A stretch of 23,353 bases of DNA, taken from Haplosporangium gracile. Lineage: Eukaryota; Mortierellomycota; Mortierellomycetes; Mortierellales; Mortierellaceae. Of this stretch, positions 9,966 through 20,633 are shown in pieces. A program made the translations under genes and the position numbers. How positions within the stretch are numbered: position 1 is the first letter of the stretch; each line of letters begins with the position of its first letter. The DNA is taken from NCBI GenBank assembly GCA_015499985.1, contig JAAAUF010000272.1, positions 13,193-36,545 of the forward strand, read 5' to 3'. Under the pieces are notes generated by a model. It ran no database searches, was not told the DNA's origin, and worked only from the letters and a program-made list of their open reading frames with translations.

Positions 9966-10801
9966 CGTGGTGATCGGAGAGGGAGAATGATAAACAGGTG
10001 TAGGAAATAGAATGAGTGGCTCAGCATTGTCTAATGTTCATTTTTAGCATGTGCAAAGCCCTCTTTCGTAGGTCGTTTTCCCACAAGAAATGAAAAGGAA
10101 AGGCGAATGAAAAGCGTAAGAGTACATGGCAGATGAAGGGCCAAGTAGAGTGTGTGAAATACAGATATTTTGTTTTGGGTAACGAAGTGTTGATGACTAA
10201 CTGAATGGCTGGAAGAGTTTATTATCCCCACACCCAGTTCATTCCAAAGGTCCATAGCGAATTTGAACAAATCCAAAAAAAAAAAATCTCCCCTATTCAT
10301 CATCACAACAATCAAAATCAATTTTTTTTTTTGTTTTTGGCTGCTCTGTGTCTGTCAAGGAAGAAGGAAGATGCATTTTCTGTGGTTGGATCTCCGTGTG
10401 TGTGGATTGAGAGATGAAAAAGAGTAGGTAAGCAAAGAGGGTCAACAAATACAAGTTATTTGTGGTGAAAGGACGAAGGAAAGGAATGAGCGCCATTTTT
10501 GTTTGTTTGTTTTGTGTGACCTGATAGGAAAGCTCAGCAGAAAAAAAAATGCATCTACCCAAAAATGCGGGTGGGAGAATGGACCTATCGCGTTGCATTG
10601 TTTGTTCGATCACACAGGATTTCTTCTGGGTGTACGCACGCAGCTGCGAAAAGTAAACCACGGGAAAAGTTTCTTTTTGAGTATGTAGAGGGCCAGGGGT
10701 TGATGAATTGCAGACTAAAAAAAAAAAAAGACTTCGCCGATGAGATCCAGAACAGACGGACACTCGTTGTTGGAATCTTGTTTCCTTTCCCCTAGGAGAG
10801 A

Positions 10802-10825
10802 GGGGAAGGGGGAAGGGAGAAGGGG
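10802..10825 (+). other. G-quadruplex motif
   Basis: Four G runs (4, 5, 3 and 4 G) separated by AA, AA and AGAA on the + strand. Confidence 0.6.
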
Positions 10826-11850
10826 AGGTATGAACACATCTCAACAACCCTGCCATGCATTGACACTCTGGCCCCTTCTCTCTCGGTCTTATCTAAACGG
10901 ATATGAATCTGTTTTCTGTTCATATACTATTTCTATGGTAGTACTTGCCTATTCGCCCTTTCCCTATTCTTTTCATTAACAACGAACGGAAAATTACGAG
11001 TACCCTGTAGTGTCTCGCACATTCTGTCATTGTTTACGTTTCTTTCTTTTCCCAGAGGAGTTTTTATTGACACATGCATGGAAGCATACGGAGCTGGAGT
11101 CCGAAAGAAGGGAATAATAAAGAATGATTGAGCTATACTCCTCCTCCCTATGCTTCGGTTCAATACACGAAAGACAACATCCTGATCAGGTTTGCATCGA
11201 GTCTTCCCCCATTAGTCCGTGCCGCTGATCGTACCTGAATTCCTCTTTTCGTTATAATTACTACCGCACACTGATCACTATTTATCTGATGTGTTTGCTT
11301 TAGTAGGTAAGCTGCTTGACCTGTTTTGCTCACCATTTTTTTTGTGCAGCGAGAAAAAGAAAAGTCCGCGATTGCATCTCCCTCATTTTTTCTTCCTGCT
11401 TGATGACATGAGGGTTGCTTGGCCAAGAGCAGAGCGGTGCTCGACAAAAGACGCATAGTTGAGATCAGAGACAATAAAAACTCTCACCTCACCTTCTCTA
11501 TTGTCTTCCGGTAGATAATGCTGTTCAGTGATCGCCGTCGCAACAAAAAAAGCGAAGAGAGAGAGCAAGGGAGAGAGCACTCAACGGAAAAAAAAAAAAA
11601 AAAGTATGTTAGAGAGCGTTTTTTGTCAACTATTCCAACGTATTCATTCTATGAGATTGGAGGTAAGTTGCGTTAATGCCAACCGAGTGAGCATTTTTTG
11701 TACTCTATTCAGCGCAAAAGTGAGAGGAAAAGGGAGGCTAGGTGACGATTGATGATGATGATATTTACGATGAGTGCAGCGCGCAAAAACAGAGGAAGGA
11801 GGATAAAAAAAAAGGCTAATTGCCCATACTTGCATAGTGAGAGCATACGA

Positions 11851-11865
11851 GGGAGGGAGGGAGGG
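11851..11865 (+). other. G-quadruplex motif with single-base loops
   Basis: GGGAGGGAGGGAGGG, with a further GGGG at 11872-11875. Four triplet G runs with 1-nt loops are the arrangement expected to fold most stably. Confidence 0.7.
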
Positions 11866-12976
11866 CCTAGAGGGGCGCTAACAGATGGTACATTTTCCCT
11901 GCAATACGTTGACCCGGATGAAGGAACAGGACAGGGTAGGGGAGGAAAGGTCCTTTACGCAAAATTAAAAAATCGAGCACGACACTCAATTTTTAGGCAT
12001 ATTCAGCCCTCCATCATCACCACTATTGTCGTCATTGCCAGCCAAAACATATCAGCATTTAGTGTGCGCCAAAATTTTAGGCCCTTACCTGGCGATGATG
12101 GACTATTGTCATCACTATGACCGACCTAGGTTGGGGATGTGATGTGTAGAAATGGAGATAGAAGGTAGCTTGAAACTACCATAGGGGACAGGAAAAAAGA
12201 TAACAGCAAAGAGAAAAGGATTGTGGAAGGAGAAGAACGACACAAAAGCGGCGATGTGTGAGAGAGCGCGCAATCGATACATAGAAATCGTTTCGAACTC
12301 CATCCTGTCCCTCCATGTCGGTTATTCTGTTTTGACGTGGCTATAATGTGGCTATTGAACATGGGTATGCCTTGTTTGCTTCTCTTCTTTTCTCCTTTAC
12401 TTCGTTTTCTTCCATTGCTTAAAACCTGGAGATTTGTTAGTGTGTATATGAGAGTCGACACGAGATCCAGATCCCAACTGAAGAAAATAATAATTGCGAG
12501 TACTGAGAGCAGTGACCCTATTCTCTGTCTTTTTATTATTGTTATTATTTTATTATTGTTGTTGTTGAATGCTGACGATAATGACTGTATGTCCCAGAGA
12601 CTCACAAGACCGACTTAAAAAGTGACTGATGAACGGGGCCTTCTTCTTTCCTTGTCCGGGAAATGAAGTGAGCCAAGCCGGAGGAGTGAAGGGAAGGGAG
12701 CGAGCGAATTCAATTCCAGCCAGCAAAAAAGATATCAATCGGAGGGGACACACGGACAGCACAGTGGCCTTTTTATTTTTACACTTCATTCGCTTTCTTT
12801 TGGAGTGTTAAAAGAAATCCTCCTCGGGTTTATCGTCTTTTTTTTTTTTTTTTTGTCTTTTGTTGATTATGCATGTGTGTGGGGGAGGGAAGGGGATGTG
12901 TCATTTGCACGAAATGAAAACAACAACTAACAACAATACCATCTTTCGAATCGGACAGTTTTCTTGTCCTTCTTGT

Positions 12977-13012
12977 TTTCCTGTTGGCTTTCCTGTTGGC
13001 TTTCCTGTTGTC
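12977..13012 (+). repeat. 12-nt unit in three tandem copies
   Basis: TTTCCTGTTGGC at 12977-12988 and 12989-13000, then TTTCCTGTTGTC at 13001-13012. Confidence 0.9.
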
Positions 13013-13044
13013 TGTCCGCTTTGCTGGTTTTGTTTGTTGGCCAA

Positions 13045-13115
13045 AGAAACAAGAGGAAGAGAGGAGAAGAGAGAGGGAGAGAGAAGGAGAAAGAGAAAGA
13101 GAGAAAGAGAGAAAG
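13045..13115 (+). repeat. Polypurine (GA-rich) tract
   Basis: Around 70 bases of almost only A and G with GAGA, GAAAGAGA and GGGAGA units, read just before a C/T-rich stretch starting near 13300. Confidence 0.7.
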
Positions 13116-13299
13116 ATGCTGAGAAGAGGGAGGGTAGTGGGACGATTGGTTTAGGATGCTTGTTGTTTGTTTACTGATGTTTCCCGAGTGTCGTGGTCGT
13201 GCAAATCAATTGATCGTTTTACAATAGCATTACCACTACCACAACCATTGCTATTCCGCCCTCATCTCTCTTTTGTTTTTTTTATGGTGTTTGGTTTGT

Positions 13300-13560
13300 C
13301 CCGCTCGACCATCCCCCCTTTCTCTTCCCTCGTCCCTTGTCGCTGACCACCTCTTTCTTCTTTTCTTTTCCCTCTCTTTCTTATTTTTCTCATTCTCTTC
13401 TTCCTTTCTCACTTCTCTTTTCTCCTCTTCTCTCCATTGTCCTCTTCCCTCGACACTCCTCTGTTACTACCTTTTTTCTTTCTTGTTATATATTTCCTTT
13501 ATTCTTCTTTGACTTCATTCCTCTTTATTAATAGTTTCCATTCAACCACCCATCGGCTGA
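13300..13560 (+). promoter_or_regulatory. Long polypyrimidine-rich stretch, probable promoter/leader of the RhoGEF gene
   Basis: About 250 bases dominated by C and T (CTCTT, TTCTTC and TTTCTC units), the same kind of sequence that precedes the ATG of PTR2. It lies 1.6 kb before the RhoGEF ATG, so it would imply a long spliced leader. Function inferred from composition only. Confidence 0.35.
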
Positions 13561-13974
13561 TTCAGCTTCTTTCCTCTCTCTCTCGATCCTCATTCACTTT
13601 TTAATGACCTCGACCTGCAACTCTTACTCTCCACTCTCCACTCTTCACCACTAATAGCCGAATACTCACACAACTACCACCTGCACATACTCTCTCACTT
13701 CCTCCTCAGCAACGACACGCCAACAAGCACCACCACTACTCTCTTCAAACATCGACAACTCTCAACATACCGCTCTCTTCCTCCTCCTCCACCGCTTACA
13801 ACATACCTCAGCCCTTTCTTTTAATTTCTTCTTCGCCCTTTCTCCTGTCTCAACTACTGTAATCTGTTGCGAATGTTTTCCCGCAAAAGCAGTAGTCAGA
13901 GATAAGAAAGAAAGCAAAAAAAATATATATTTTTTCAATCGTCGTCTAGACACTTCGTTTTTCTTTTTCTGGTG

Positions 13975-14112
13975 GTAAGTGCGCACAAGGAGAAAAATAA
14001 CACCAACGAAAGGGAAAGAAAAGTACATACCCAACAACACAACACCACGACAGCTACTCCAGCTTCAACCCTGGCCCATATCTGCCTAATCAAACCAATT
14101 CATTGCCGACAG
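13975..14112 (+). other. Candidate 5' UTR intron of the RhoGEF gene
   Basis: 138 nt with GTAAGT donor, CTAAT branch-like site at 14086-14090, and GACAG acceptor 22 bases later. Size and signals match the coding introns of this window. A second possible leader donor, GTGAGT, lies near 14500. Not tied to a coding exon by frame. Confidence 0.4.
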
Positions 14113-15001
14113 GAACAGCTTAGACAGACCCTGAACCCCTACCTCTGATCCTCCCACTGTTATTTCACTTTCTCTCTTTCCTGTTACCGCCCTACCATCC
14201 TTCCACCCTTCCTTCAACAACGCGCCCCGCAACACGACTGCGCTTGTCTCTTTCATCTGTCTCCCCTTATCCCCGCCAACCCACCACACCTACGACTACG
14301 ACATCGGCAACCCACACGCCCTTTGCACACATACACACCTACCCTCACTCCCACATTTTGCATAAGAAAGACATAAATCCTCTCTTTGTACTTGTATACG
14401 ACAGCCCTTCCAAAAAAAAAAAAAATTATCACGTAACAACAACGCAACAATGGCATTCAATTGGATCCTATTCCTTCCCTAAACCTTTTTTATTTTTGGT
14501 GTGAGTGTGTGGTGCGTATCTGTCCCCTGCTTACTTCCTATTCCTATTCCGTCTTAAACATCCCTGCCTGATAAATATCAAGAGCAATTGGCAACGACAA
14601 ACAAAACGACAGCAACAGTTGCAGCTGTATCTACACGATGTCTCTAAAAGCGAACAAAAGAGTCAATTAGACCCTCTTTTGTCGTTTATTACCACCACAA
14701 CGAAGTGTCCATTTATTTATTTTTTTCGCCGGCTGGCTGTTCTTCCCTGCCTGCTGGACAAACAGCCATTGACACTCAGAAGGATCATAAGGAAACGCGA
14801 AAGAGAGAGGAGAAACAACATCGAGACATCCTCTCTTGTGCTTTGCATAAGCAGAAAAAATGGGGCACGTCATGCCGATGTCTCGGATCCCTTTTTTTAT
14901 CCATCTGGCTCCCTTCTCTAATCAAGTCCACTCTTTCCTCTATAATCATTTTTTATATGACTGATCACCTCTCTTGATTGATTGATGGATCGCGCTCTCC
15001 A

Positions 15002-15037
15002 TGGTACCTGGTTCCTGGTTCCTGGTCCTGGTTCCTG
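15002..15037 (+). repeat. CTGGTTC tandem repeats in the leader
   Basis: Imperfect copies of CTGGTTC and CTGGTC about 100 bases before the RhoGEF start codon. Confidence 0.8.
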
Positions 15038-15134
15038 CCTCTCACTCAACAGTCTCTTTTTTATTCTACCGTTGCTGCAGCTGTTGCCATCCAGGCCTTC
15101 CCCCAGCCTCTAGCAAAGCCCAGAACGCATCCAA

Positions 15135-18100
15135 ATGAGCGCCTTCGTGACCTGCTCTTACACCCCTCCCCCTCCCACTAAACCATCCGAGAGGTCTATG
15201 CTTGAGGCCATCGATCATCCCATTGCTGCAACTCCCCTCCCTCCCTCCTCTCCCTCCTTTTCAATAACCCAGACACAACGGCCAAGGTCCTCCTCGTTGG
15301 GAAAGACCCTTGCCTCTGCTTCGACCACTCCCAGCCAGCAGCAGCAACAACACCAACCCCCCCAGATCCGTTACTGCTATTTCATCTCTGCCTCTGCCGC
15401 ACTCGCGGCTTCAGCTTCGACTAGTATCTCGAGAGATCCCTCCCTCAGCAGAAAATCGATCTACCTCACACCTCACGCTCAGGAACCCATGGACATCTCG
15501 CCAAACTGCACTCAGCCGCGGTCTCGCCCCACCAGGGAGCCTGTTCCATCTGCGCTCGTCCTTGGACCTCACCCTCCTCAAATTCAGCTTCAATTTCTTG
15601 AAAATGAACCTCTCCCTCCACCCTCTTCCTTCGCCGAGCCGATTTTGTCGACCGATACCCACCACAAGGAATTGTCGGATGTTGTCCTTGTCGAGCGAAA
15701 AGATAGTGGCTACGGGGGCTCTGTTTCCAGGAGCTCTTCTCTCGCAGCTTTTGGCAGGGGTATCCGCAAGGTCTTCTGGCGCACTTCTTCCAAGGGATCC
15801 GTCGAATCGATTGTGGTGACAGAGGCTCCTGTCTTGGATTGCGACATTCCCCAGGATGTTCTTGACCATGAAGGATGGGCACAAGATCTGGCCCAGCGAC
15901 TGAGCCTTGCCTCTGGTCCTGAAACTGTTAACAACTGGCTTGGACAGCTGCCTGTCGATGGCACTACGACCGATGAAATTCCTTCTGAGGGCGCCTTGAA
16001 CGTGTTGAACGTGCCCGAGGGATCCGTCTCGGCCGAAAGCCTCCAGGAAATGATTGAAGAGTTCATCTTCATGGCGCCTGGTCCAGTCGATGTCTCTGCG
16101 GCTCCAACACCAACGATTGCGCACTTAGATGACTCTAATGTCCTGACGGCCCTCCCACTCTCAGCCTCATCGACGTCGCCACCTCCTGCTCCTGTTGAGA
16201 AGAGCTTACGACCTGTCCTTTCGATCGAGCAATTGAACAAGCCTCAGCCCCCTCTGCCAGCTGGTTCTTTCGATCACAAACCCGTTCCTGTTACGCCTAC
16301 TCAAGCACGACGAACCAGCAATGGTTCATCACCTCTGAGTACTCTTGCCCGCAAGTTGACTCTGGCTGCTGACTTTGGCTTCGGAAAAAACGCCTCCGGC
16401 AGCAGGCAATCGACTTTGTCGCCTCGTCAACGCAACAATGTCCAGCAACACTTCCAGCACGCCGCTAGCGAGGCAACCCTTGTTCAGCCAGCCAGAACCT
16501 CGAGGGATAGGCGGTTATCCGGCAACAACATTGAAACTTTGATGGATGAGCGTCCTGCCTCCCCTTCGGCTTTGGTCATGTCCCCCGATGAGGAGGATGA
16601 GGTTGAAGGTGACTCGTATGTTACTGCCAAGTCCAACTCTAAGACCAGCCGGTTCTTCAAGGCATTGACGATATCGTCTGTGGCTGAGCTTAAGAAGCGT
16701 CAGCATGGGATGCGTCCGCTGTCCGAGGTGCTCCTTTCCGACTCCAATCTCAGTCCCGAAGAGATCTCAGCCGAAATAGTGACCGCATCGCGCAGCTCGT
16801 CGCTTCGCTCCCCATCCATGCGAAGACCCATCCCCAAATGGGATGACACTTCGTCTCAAGAATCTGCTTCGACCGCGCGTGAAGAAAGGGGACATTCTGA
16901 CTCCTTTTCGTTGGCACCTCCTGTACCCTTGTTCTACAAGAGCACAGCTCCAAGTGTCTCTTCACTGGGCGAGACCTCTTCTTGCGGATCTGTCGAGTGC
17001 TCTGCTGACGAGTGGGAAGGACCTAGCCAAATGACCAAGCATGCTCTGGAACAGAATGCCCGTTACAATGCTGACCTCAAGGGCCTTCAGGATCTGCTCT
17101 ACCAGGGCGGCGCGCGTCCTCAATCCACCCCTGCTCATTCAGCCAACACCTCAACTGGCTCGTTGGTTCTCCCCCTCGGACTTGCTTCGCCTAGCCGAAA
17201 GGATACAAAGTCAAACAAGGGTGTGTCCAAGAAGGACGACTACATGAGTCATCGCATGAGCGGCTGTTCTCCTAAACTTCTCCCTGTTTCAGACAAGAAT
17301 AAGTCTCGTCCTAAGAGTCGTCTGAGCATGACCTATGGCAGAGGGGAGCTGGAAACTGTCAAGCATGCCAAGGTAAGAATAGATTGTGGTTTATGCACAG
17401 GCAATGAAAAACGGAAAAAACAGCACTCCCCCCCTCCCCTCTTTTTTTTCTTCATTAACATTTTGCTAACGTTCTCATTAACAACTTAAAATGATTGGTC
17501 ACTAGTTTGATACGCCCGAAGCCATTGCCCGAAACAAGGAGATTCGCAAGTTTATTTCACAAGAGATTTATACCACTGAGCTCAACTACGTCCAGTACCT
17601 GCGTACAATCCAGGAGGTAAGCCCTTTGTCCGAATCCGTTTATTGTCAATGAAAAAAAGGCATGCAGTGCTATGCAATGCAATGCAAGGCGCGTGGGTTT
17701 GGAGCTAGCTTGTTGACAAATATTGCCTTTTTTTTATTGTATACAATAGGTGTTTGTTGACCCTCTGTTCCGATCTCTCGAGAGCGACAAGGCATTTATA
17801 CCCCGAAGCAACCCCCTTTGCCAGCTGTTGGCTCACATCTCGACCTTGACAGACGTTGCATGCCAGATCACCCAGAGTCTGGAGAAGTGTGTCCGCGATG
17901 AGGTCTGGTCCGACGAGCTCAGCATGGTCGGCACGATCTTTTTGGACATCAAAGAGCCCCTGTCCATCTTTTTGAAGTACGGCCAGTCCTATGGCAAGGG
18001 CATGAAGGCGCTGAGGACGTTGATGAAGTCCAAGCGGGCCTCGATCTCCATCACCACTGCCTCGGTTGCCTCGTCTACCACTAACACGCCAGCCAATACC

Positions 18101-18592
18101 CTTTCCAGTGGATCCAACACGTTGACCGTGCCAGGGGGTCCTCGCCTGGACAAGCGTCGTTCGCTACCTTCGATTTTTGTCCTCAATGGCACCACTGCCC
18201 ACCATTCTCTCGTGGGATCGAGCTGGTCGAGTGTCAGCAATGGCTCGACCAACTCGACGACTCCAACTACCTCGAGCAAAGTCAAGGATGGAGCCAAGTC
18301 CCGCAGTAGCCATGGCATGATGGCGACAGGAGCATCGCACGAATTGACCGAGTATGACGCCTTTATCCGCAATTGTGTTGGCGGCAAAGAGACGACCAGC
18401 CGATTCAGCTTGGCAGATCTTTTGATTCTTCCTATCCAGCGAGTGACCCGGTACTGCCTCTTGTTGAAGGACTTGAAGCGCCACACTGCTGTTGAGCACC
18501 CCGATTATGTCTGCCTCGTCCATGCCCTTGAACAGTTACATACCCTGGCCCTTGCGACCAACAACGTGCAGCCCTCTTCGTTGCGCCTGTAA
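15135..18592 (+). CDS. Rho guanine nucleotide exchange factor, C-terminal split DH domain, no PH domain
   Basis: Likely activates a Rho/Rac/Cdc42 GTPase controlling polarity and wall synthesis. Exons 15135-17372, 17506-17616 and 17750-18592 give 1063 residues; introns of 133 nt each start GTAAG and end TAG. Residues 1-746 are mostly disordered and rich in Ser, Pro and Thr, with a polyQ run near 75 and many possible phosphosites. The DH domain starts at about 755: KFISQEIYTTELNYVQYL (CR1), VGTIFLDIKEPLSIFLKYG (CR2), then a Ser/Thr/Asn-rich insert at about 877-980, then FSLADLLILPIQRV and TRYCLLLKDL (CR3, about 1000-1030). The protein ends some 35 residues later, so the usual PH domain is absent. 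The start is the first ATG of the long frame and follows CATCCAA; the leader is probably spliced. Family call firm; the GTPase partner is unknown. Confidence 0.92.
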
Positions 18593-18952
18593 TTGCTATT
18601 GTTCTTTTTCCTTTTCTTCATTGTTCGTTCTTTTCTGTCTGTTATTTGTTTTTTCTACTTATTTGTAATATTTCTGACGGCTTTGACGTTTTATATCAGC
18701 GCCAAGGCATGGTCATGCCTCGTAGTCATTTGTAACATAGTCCTGTATCATACACCATTCGCAAAAGTAAAATACTTAAGATTTCTAATCGCTAAAATGA
18801 GTGGCTGGGCTTTTGAGGGGCAGAATTGATTTTTCCCAGGGTGGACGGCTCTCTCGACAGACTGACATAAAAGAGGATGGAGTGATCTCGTTCTCTTTTC
18901 CCCACACTTCATTCCCCTCTCTTCCATTCACACCCACATTCACGCATTCAAA
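18593..18952 (+). promoter_or_regulatory. RhoGEF 3' UTR and dihydropteridine reductase promoter
   Basis: T-rich 3' UTR to about 18680, then ordinary sequence. A TATA-like CATAAAAG lies at 18866-18873, about 80 bases before the next ATG, followed by a C/T-rich leader (CCCCACACTTC, CTCTCTTCC) ending CATTCAAA before the ATG. No other gene seen. Confidence 0.45.
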
Positions 18953-20457
18953 ATGACCTCAAGCATCGTTGTCTACGGCGGTTCTGGCGCTCTCGGTCGC
19001 GCCATTGTCTCGCAATTTATTAAGCAGCAGTGGGTAAGTCAGTCTCCTTTATATTCATTCTTTCTTCTGGCTTCTCGTCTTCATTCTTTCTTCTGGCTTC
19101 TCGTGTTACTCGCTCTGGTCTACCAACTAAACGCCACGCAACAACTGATACAATGCTAAAATCGTCTTTTTTTTTTATGTCGTTTTAATGTAGGCTGTCA
19201 CTTCAGTCGACTTCAACGTTAACCAGGAGGCGACCACCAACATCTTGCTCGAGAAGAACGATACCTTGGAGCAGCAGGGCGAGCGTGTTATTGGTGCCGT
19301 CGGCGGTCAGGTTGATGCGATTGTCTGTGTTGCCGGTGGATGGGCTGGCGGAAACGCTGCCTCCAAGGGTAAATCTCAAAGCAATGGACAACGACAAAGA
19401 CTCTTGGGATTTGGGGGGAAAGGCCGATGGTTCTTTTTGAGGATGTTGTTGGGGTGTGGGTTGGGTTCGTTGTTTACTTTTGTAGTGGTACCAATAATTT
19501 TCTCACCTTTTTCACATACGCCAATTAATCTCCGTTCTCTCTGGATAGACCTCTTTGCCAACTCCGAGTTGATGTGGAAGCAGTCTGTTCACTCGTCCTT
19601 GGTTGCCTCTCACCTGGCCTCCAAGTTCTTGAAGGCGTAAGTTACGAGACAGGGGCTCTTTCAGGAGCGACCATCAGAAATGTAGAATACGTTGTGTTTT
19701 TGACTCCAAAGCAACTAACTCTTGTTTTTTTCTGGGACATGTTGATTTGATAGTGGCGGTTTGTTGACTTTGACTGGTGCTTTCCCTGCCCAGAAGGGCA
19801 CCCCCTTCATGATCGGCTACGGTATGGCCAAGGCTGCCGTTCACCAGTTGGTTGCCAGTTTGGCTGGACCAGACTCTGGCATTCCCGCTGACGCCAAGGT
19901 CAACGCCATCCTTCCGTAAGTTACTTTCATACTGAGCTGGATCGCAGGATATTCGTCTTGTTTTTTTTAAGGCATGTTTAGTGTTTCGTGGAGATGCATA
20001 TTTGTATCTACTTTCTGACCAACCCATATTTCCTTTTTCTGTCGTTCTTCCATAACCTGTCACTGAATTCACGCGTCGTACTCATTCTCGGCTGGACTCG
20101 ATTCTCTGTTACATATGGATATGCGTGCACATACACAGCATTACCTTGGATACGCCTATGAACCGCGCTGGCATGCCCGGTGCCGACTTTAGCTCGTGGA
20201 CTCCCTGCTCTGAGGTTGCCGAGTAAGGACAAAACTGATTTCAAATCGCAAATTGGACGCATCTGGCTGGCAATTGAGCCATAGAGCTTGTGAGCCATAG
20301 GTACAGGCTTATTCTTTGATAAGTTATATTAACGACCTGAACATTCATTTCCTTTAGAACCCTTTATGGATGGGCAACAAACGCCATCCCCGTCACCTCG
20401 GGCAAGCTTGTCGAGATTGTCACCAAGGACAGCAAGACCACCTACACCGAGAAGTAA
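18953..20457 (+). CDS. QDPR: Quinonoid dihydropteridine reductase (short-chain dehydrogenase family)
   Basis: Reduces quinonoid dihydrobiopterin to tetrahydrobiopterin with NADH, recycling the cofactor of aromatic amino acid hydroxylases; cytosolic. Six exons: 18953-19033, 19194-19368, 19549-19636, 19754-19915, 20139-20222, 20358-20457, totalling 690 nt and 229 residues, slightly shorter than the animal enzyme (about 244). All five introns are GT-AG (117-223 nt). Motifs: [10 protein letters not shown] at residues 6-15 (dinucleotide loop), VDFN after strand 2 (Asp for NADH), [30 protein letters not shown], and catalytic Y137-x-x-x-K141 in [13 protein letters not shown], then [20 protein letters not shown]. 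This sequence is close to animal QDPR throughout, more specific than the general SDR family. No breaks. Its presence suggests a tetrahydrobiopterin-dependent hydroxylase elsewhere in the genome. Confidence 0.95.
19054..19104 (+). repeat. 25-nt direct tandem duplication in intron 1 of the QDPR gene
   Basis: Identical 25-base copies at 19054-19078 and 19080-19104, separated by one C. Begins TTCATTCTTT and ends GGCTTCTCGT. Confidence 0.95.
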
Positions 20458-20501
20458 ACGAAGTGAAACGTCAAACAGAATGAAAGTTATCATCAAAATG
20501 A

Positions 20502-20507
20502 AATAAA
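20502..20507 (+). terminator. QDPR: Candidate poly(A) signal of the QDPR gene
   Basis: AATAAA 44 bases after the stop codon, in an A-rich stretch. The next start codon is 127 bases further on, so transcription of the two genes must be resolved within 176 bases. Confidence 0.5.
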
Positions 20508-20633
20508 ACGACACTAGCAGTTTTAAAAAAGCATACGTGCACAAAAATGGAACATAAAAAGCGCCATTCATCTTTCTTCATTACGACTCCATCTCCATCA
20601 GTTCATCCCTTTCATTAATCGCAAAAAAAAGAC

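Larger units (their letters stand above)
9187..15134. other. 6-kb spacer without a convincing gene; right part is probable leader of the RhoGEF gene
   Basis: No reading frame here shows recognisable domains or a coherent exon chain. A minus-strand frame at 10293-10856 (187 codons) and one at 12126-12605 (159 codons) lack domain-like sequence and clear codon bias and look fortuitous. The region holds the PTR2 3' UTR, poly(A)24 at 9942-9965, G-quadruplex motifs at 10802-10825 and 11851-11865, poly(A)16 at 11588-11603, poly(T)17 at 12838-12854, a 12-nt triplicate at 12977-13012, a polypurine tract at 13045-13115 and a long C/T-rich stretch from about 13300 to 13560. From about 13560 on, the sequence is CA/CT-rich like a fungal leader. 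Confidence 0.6.

Noticed and set aside
10293..10856. 187-codon minus-strand frame
   Set aside because: No domain or coding-like composition, runs through homopolymers, and no promoter or splice context. Probably chance.
11749..12120. 123-codon plus-strand frame
   Set aside because: Starts with a Met run from a GATGAT microsatellite, crosses the G4 motif and has no recognisable protein features.
12126..12605. 159-codon minus-strand frame with an Asn run
   Set aside because: The Asn run is the reverse of a TTATTG microsatellite; nothing else looks coding.
15411..16240. Overlapping minus-strand frames opposite the RhoGEF exon 1 (up to 237 codons)
   Set aside because: They lie inside a well-supported exon and have no domains; shadows of its codon composition.
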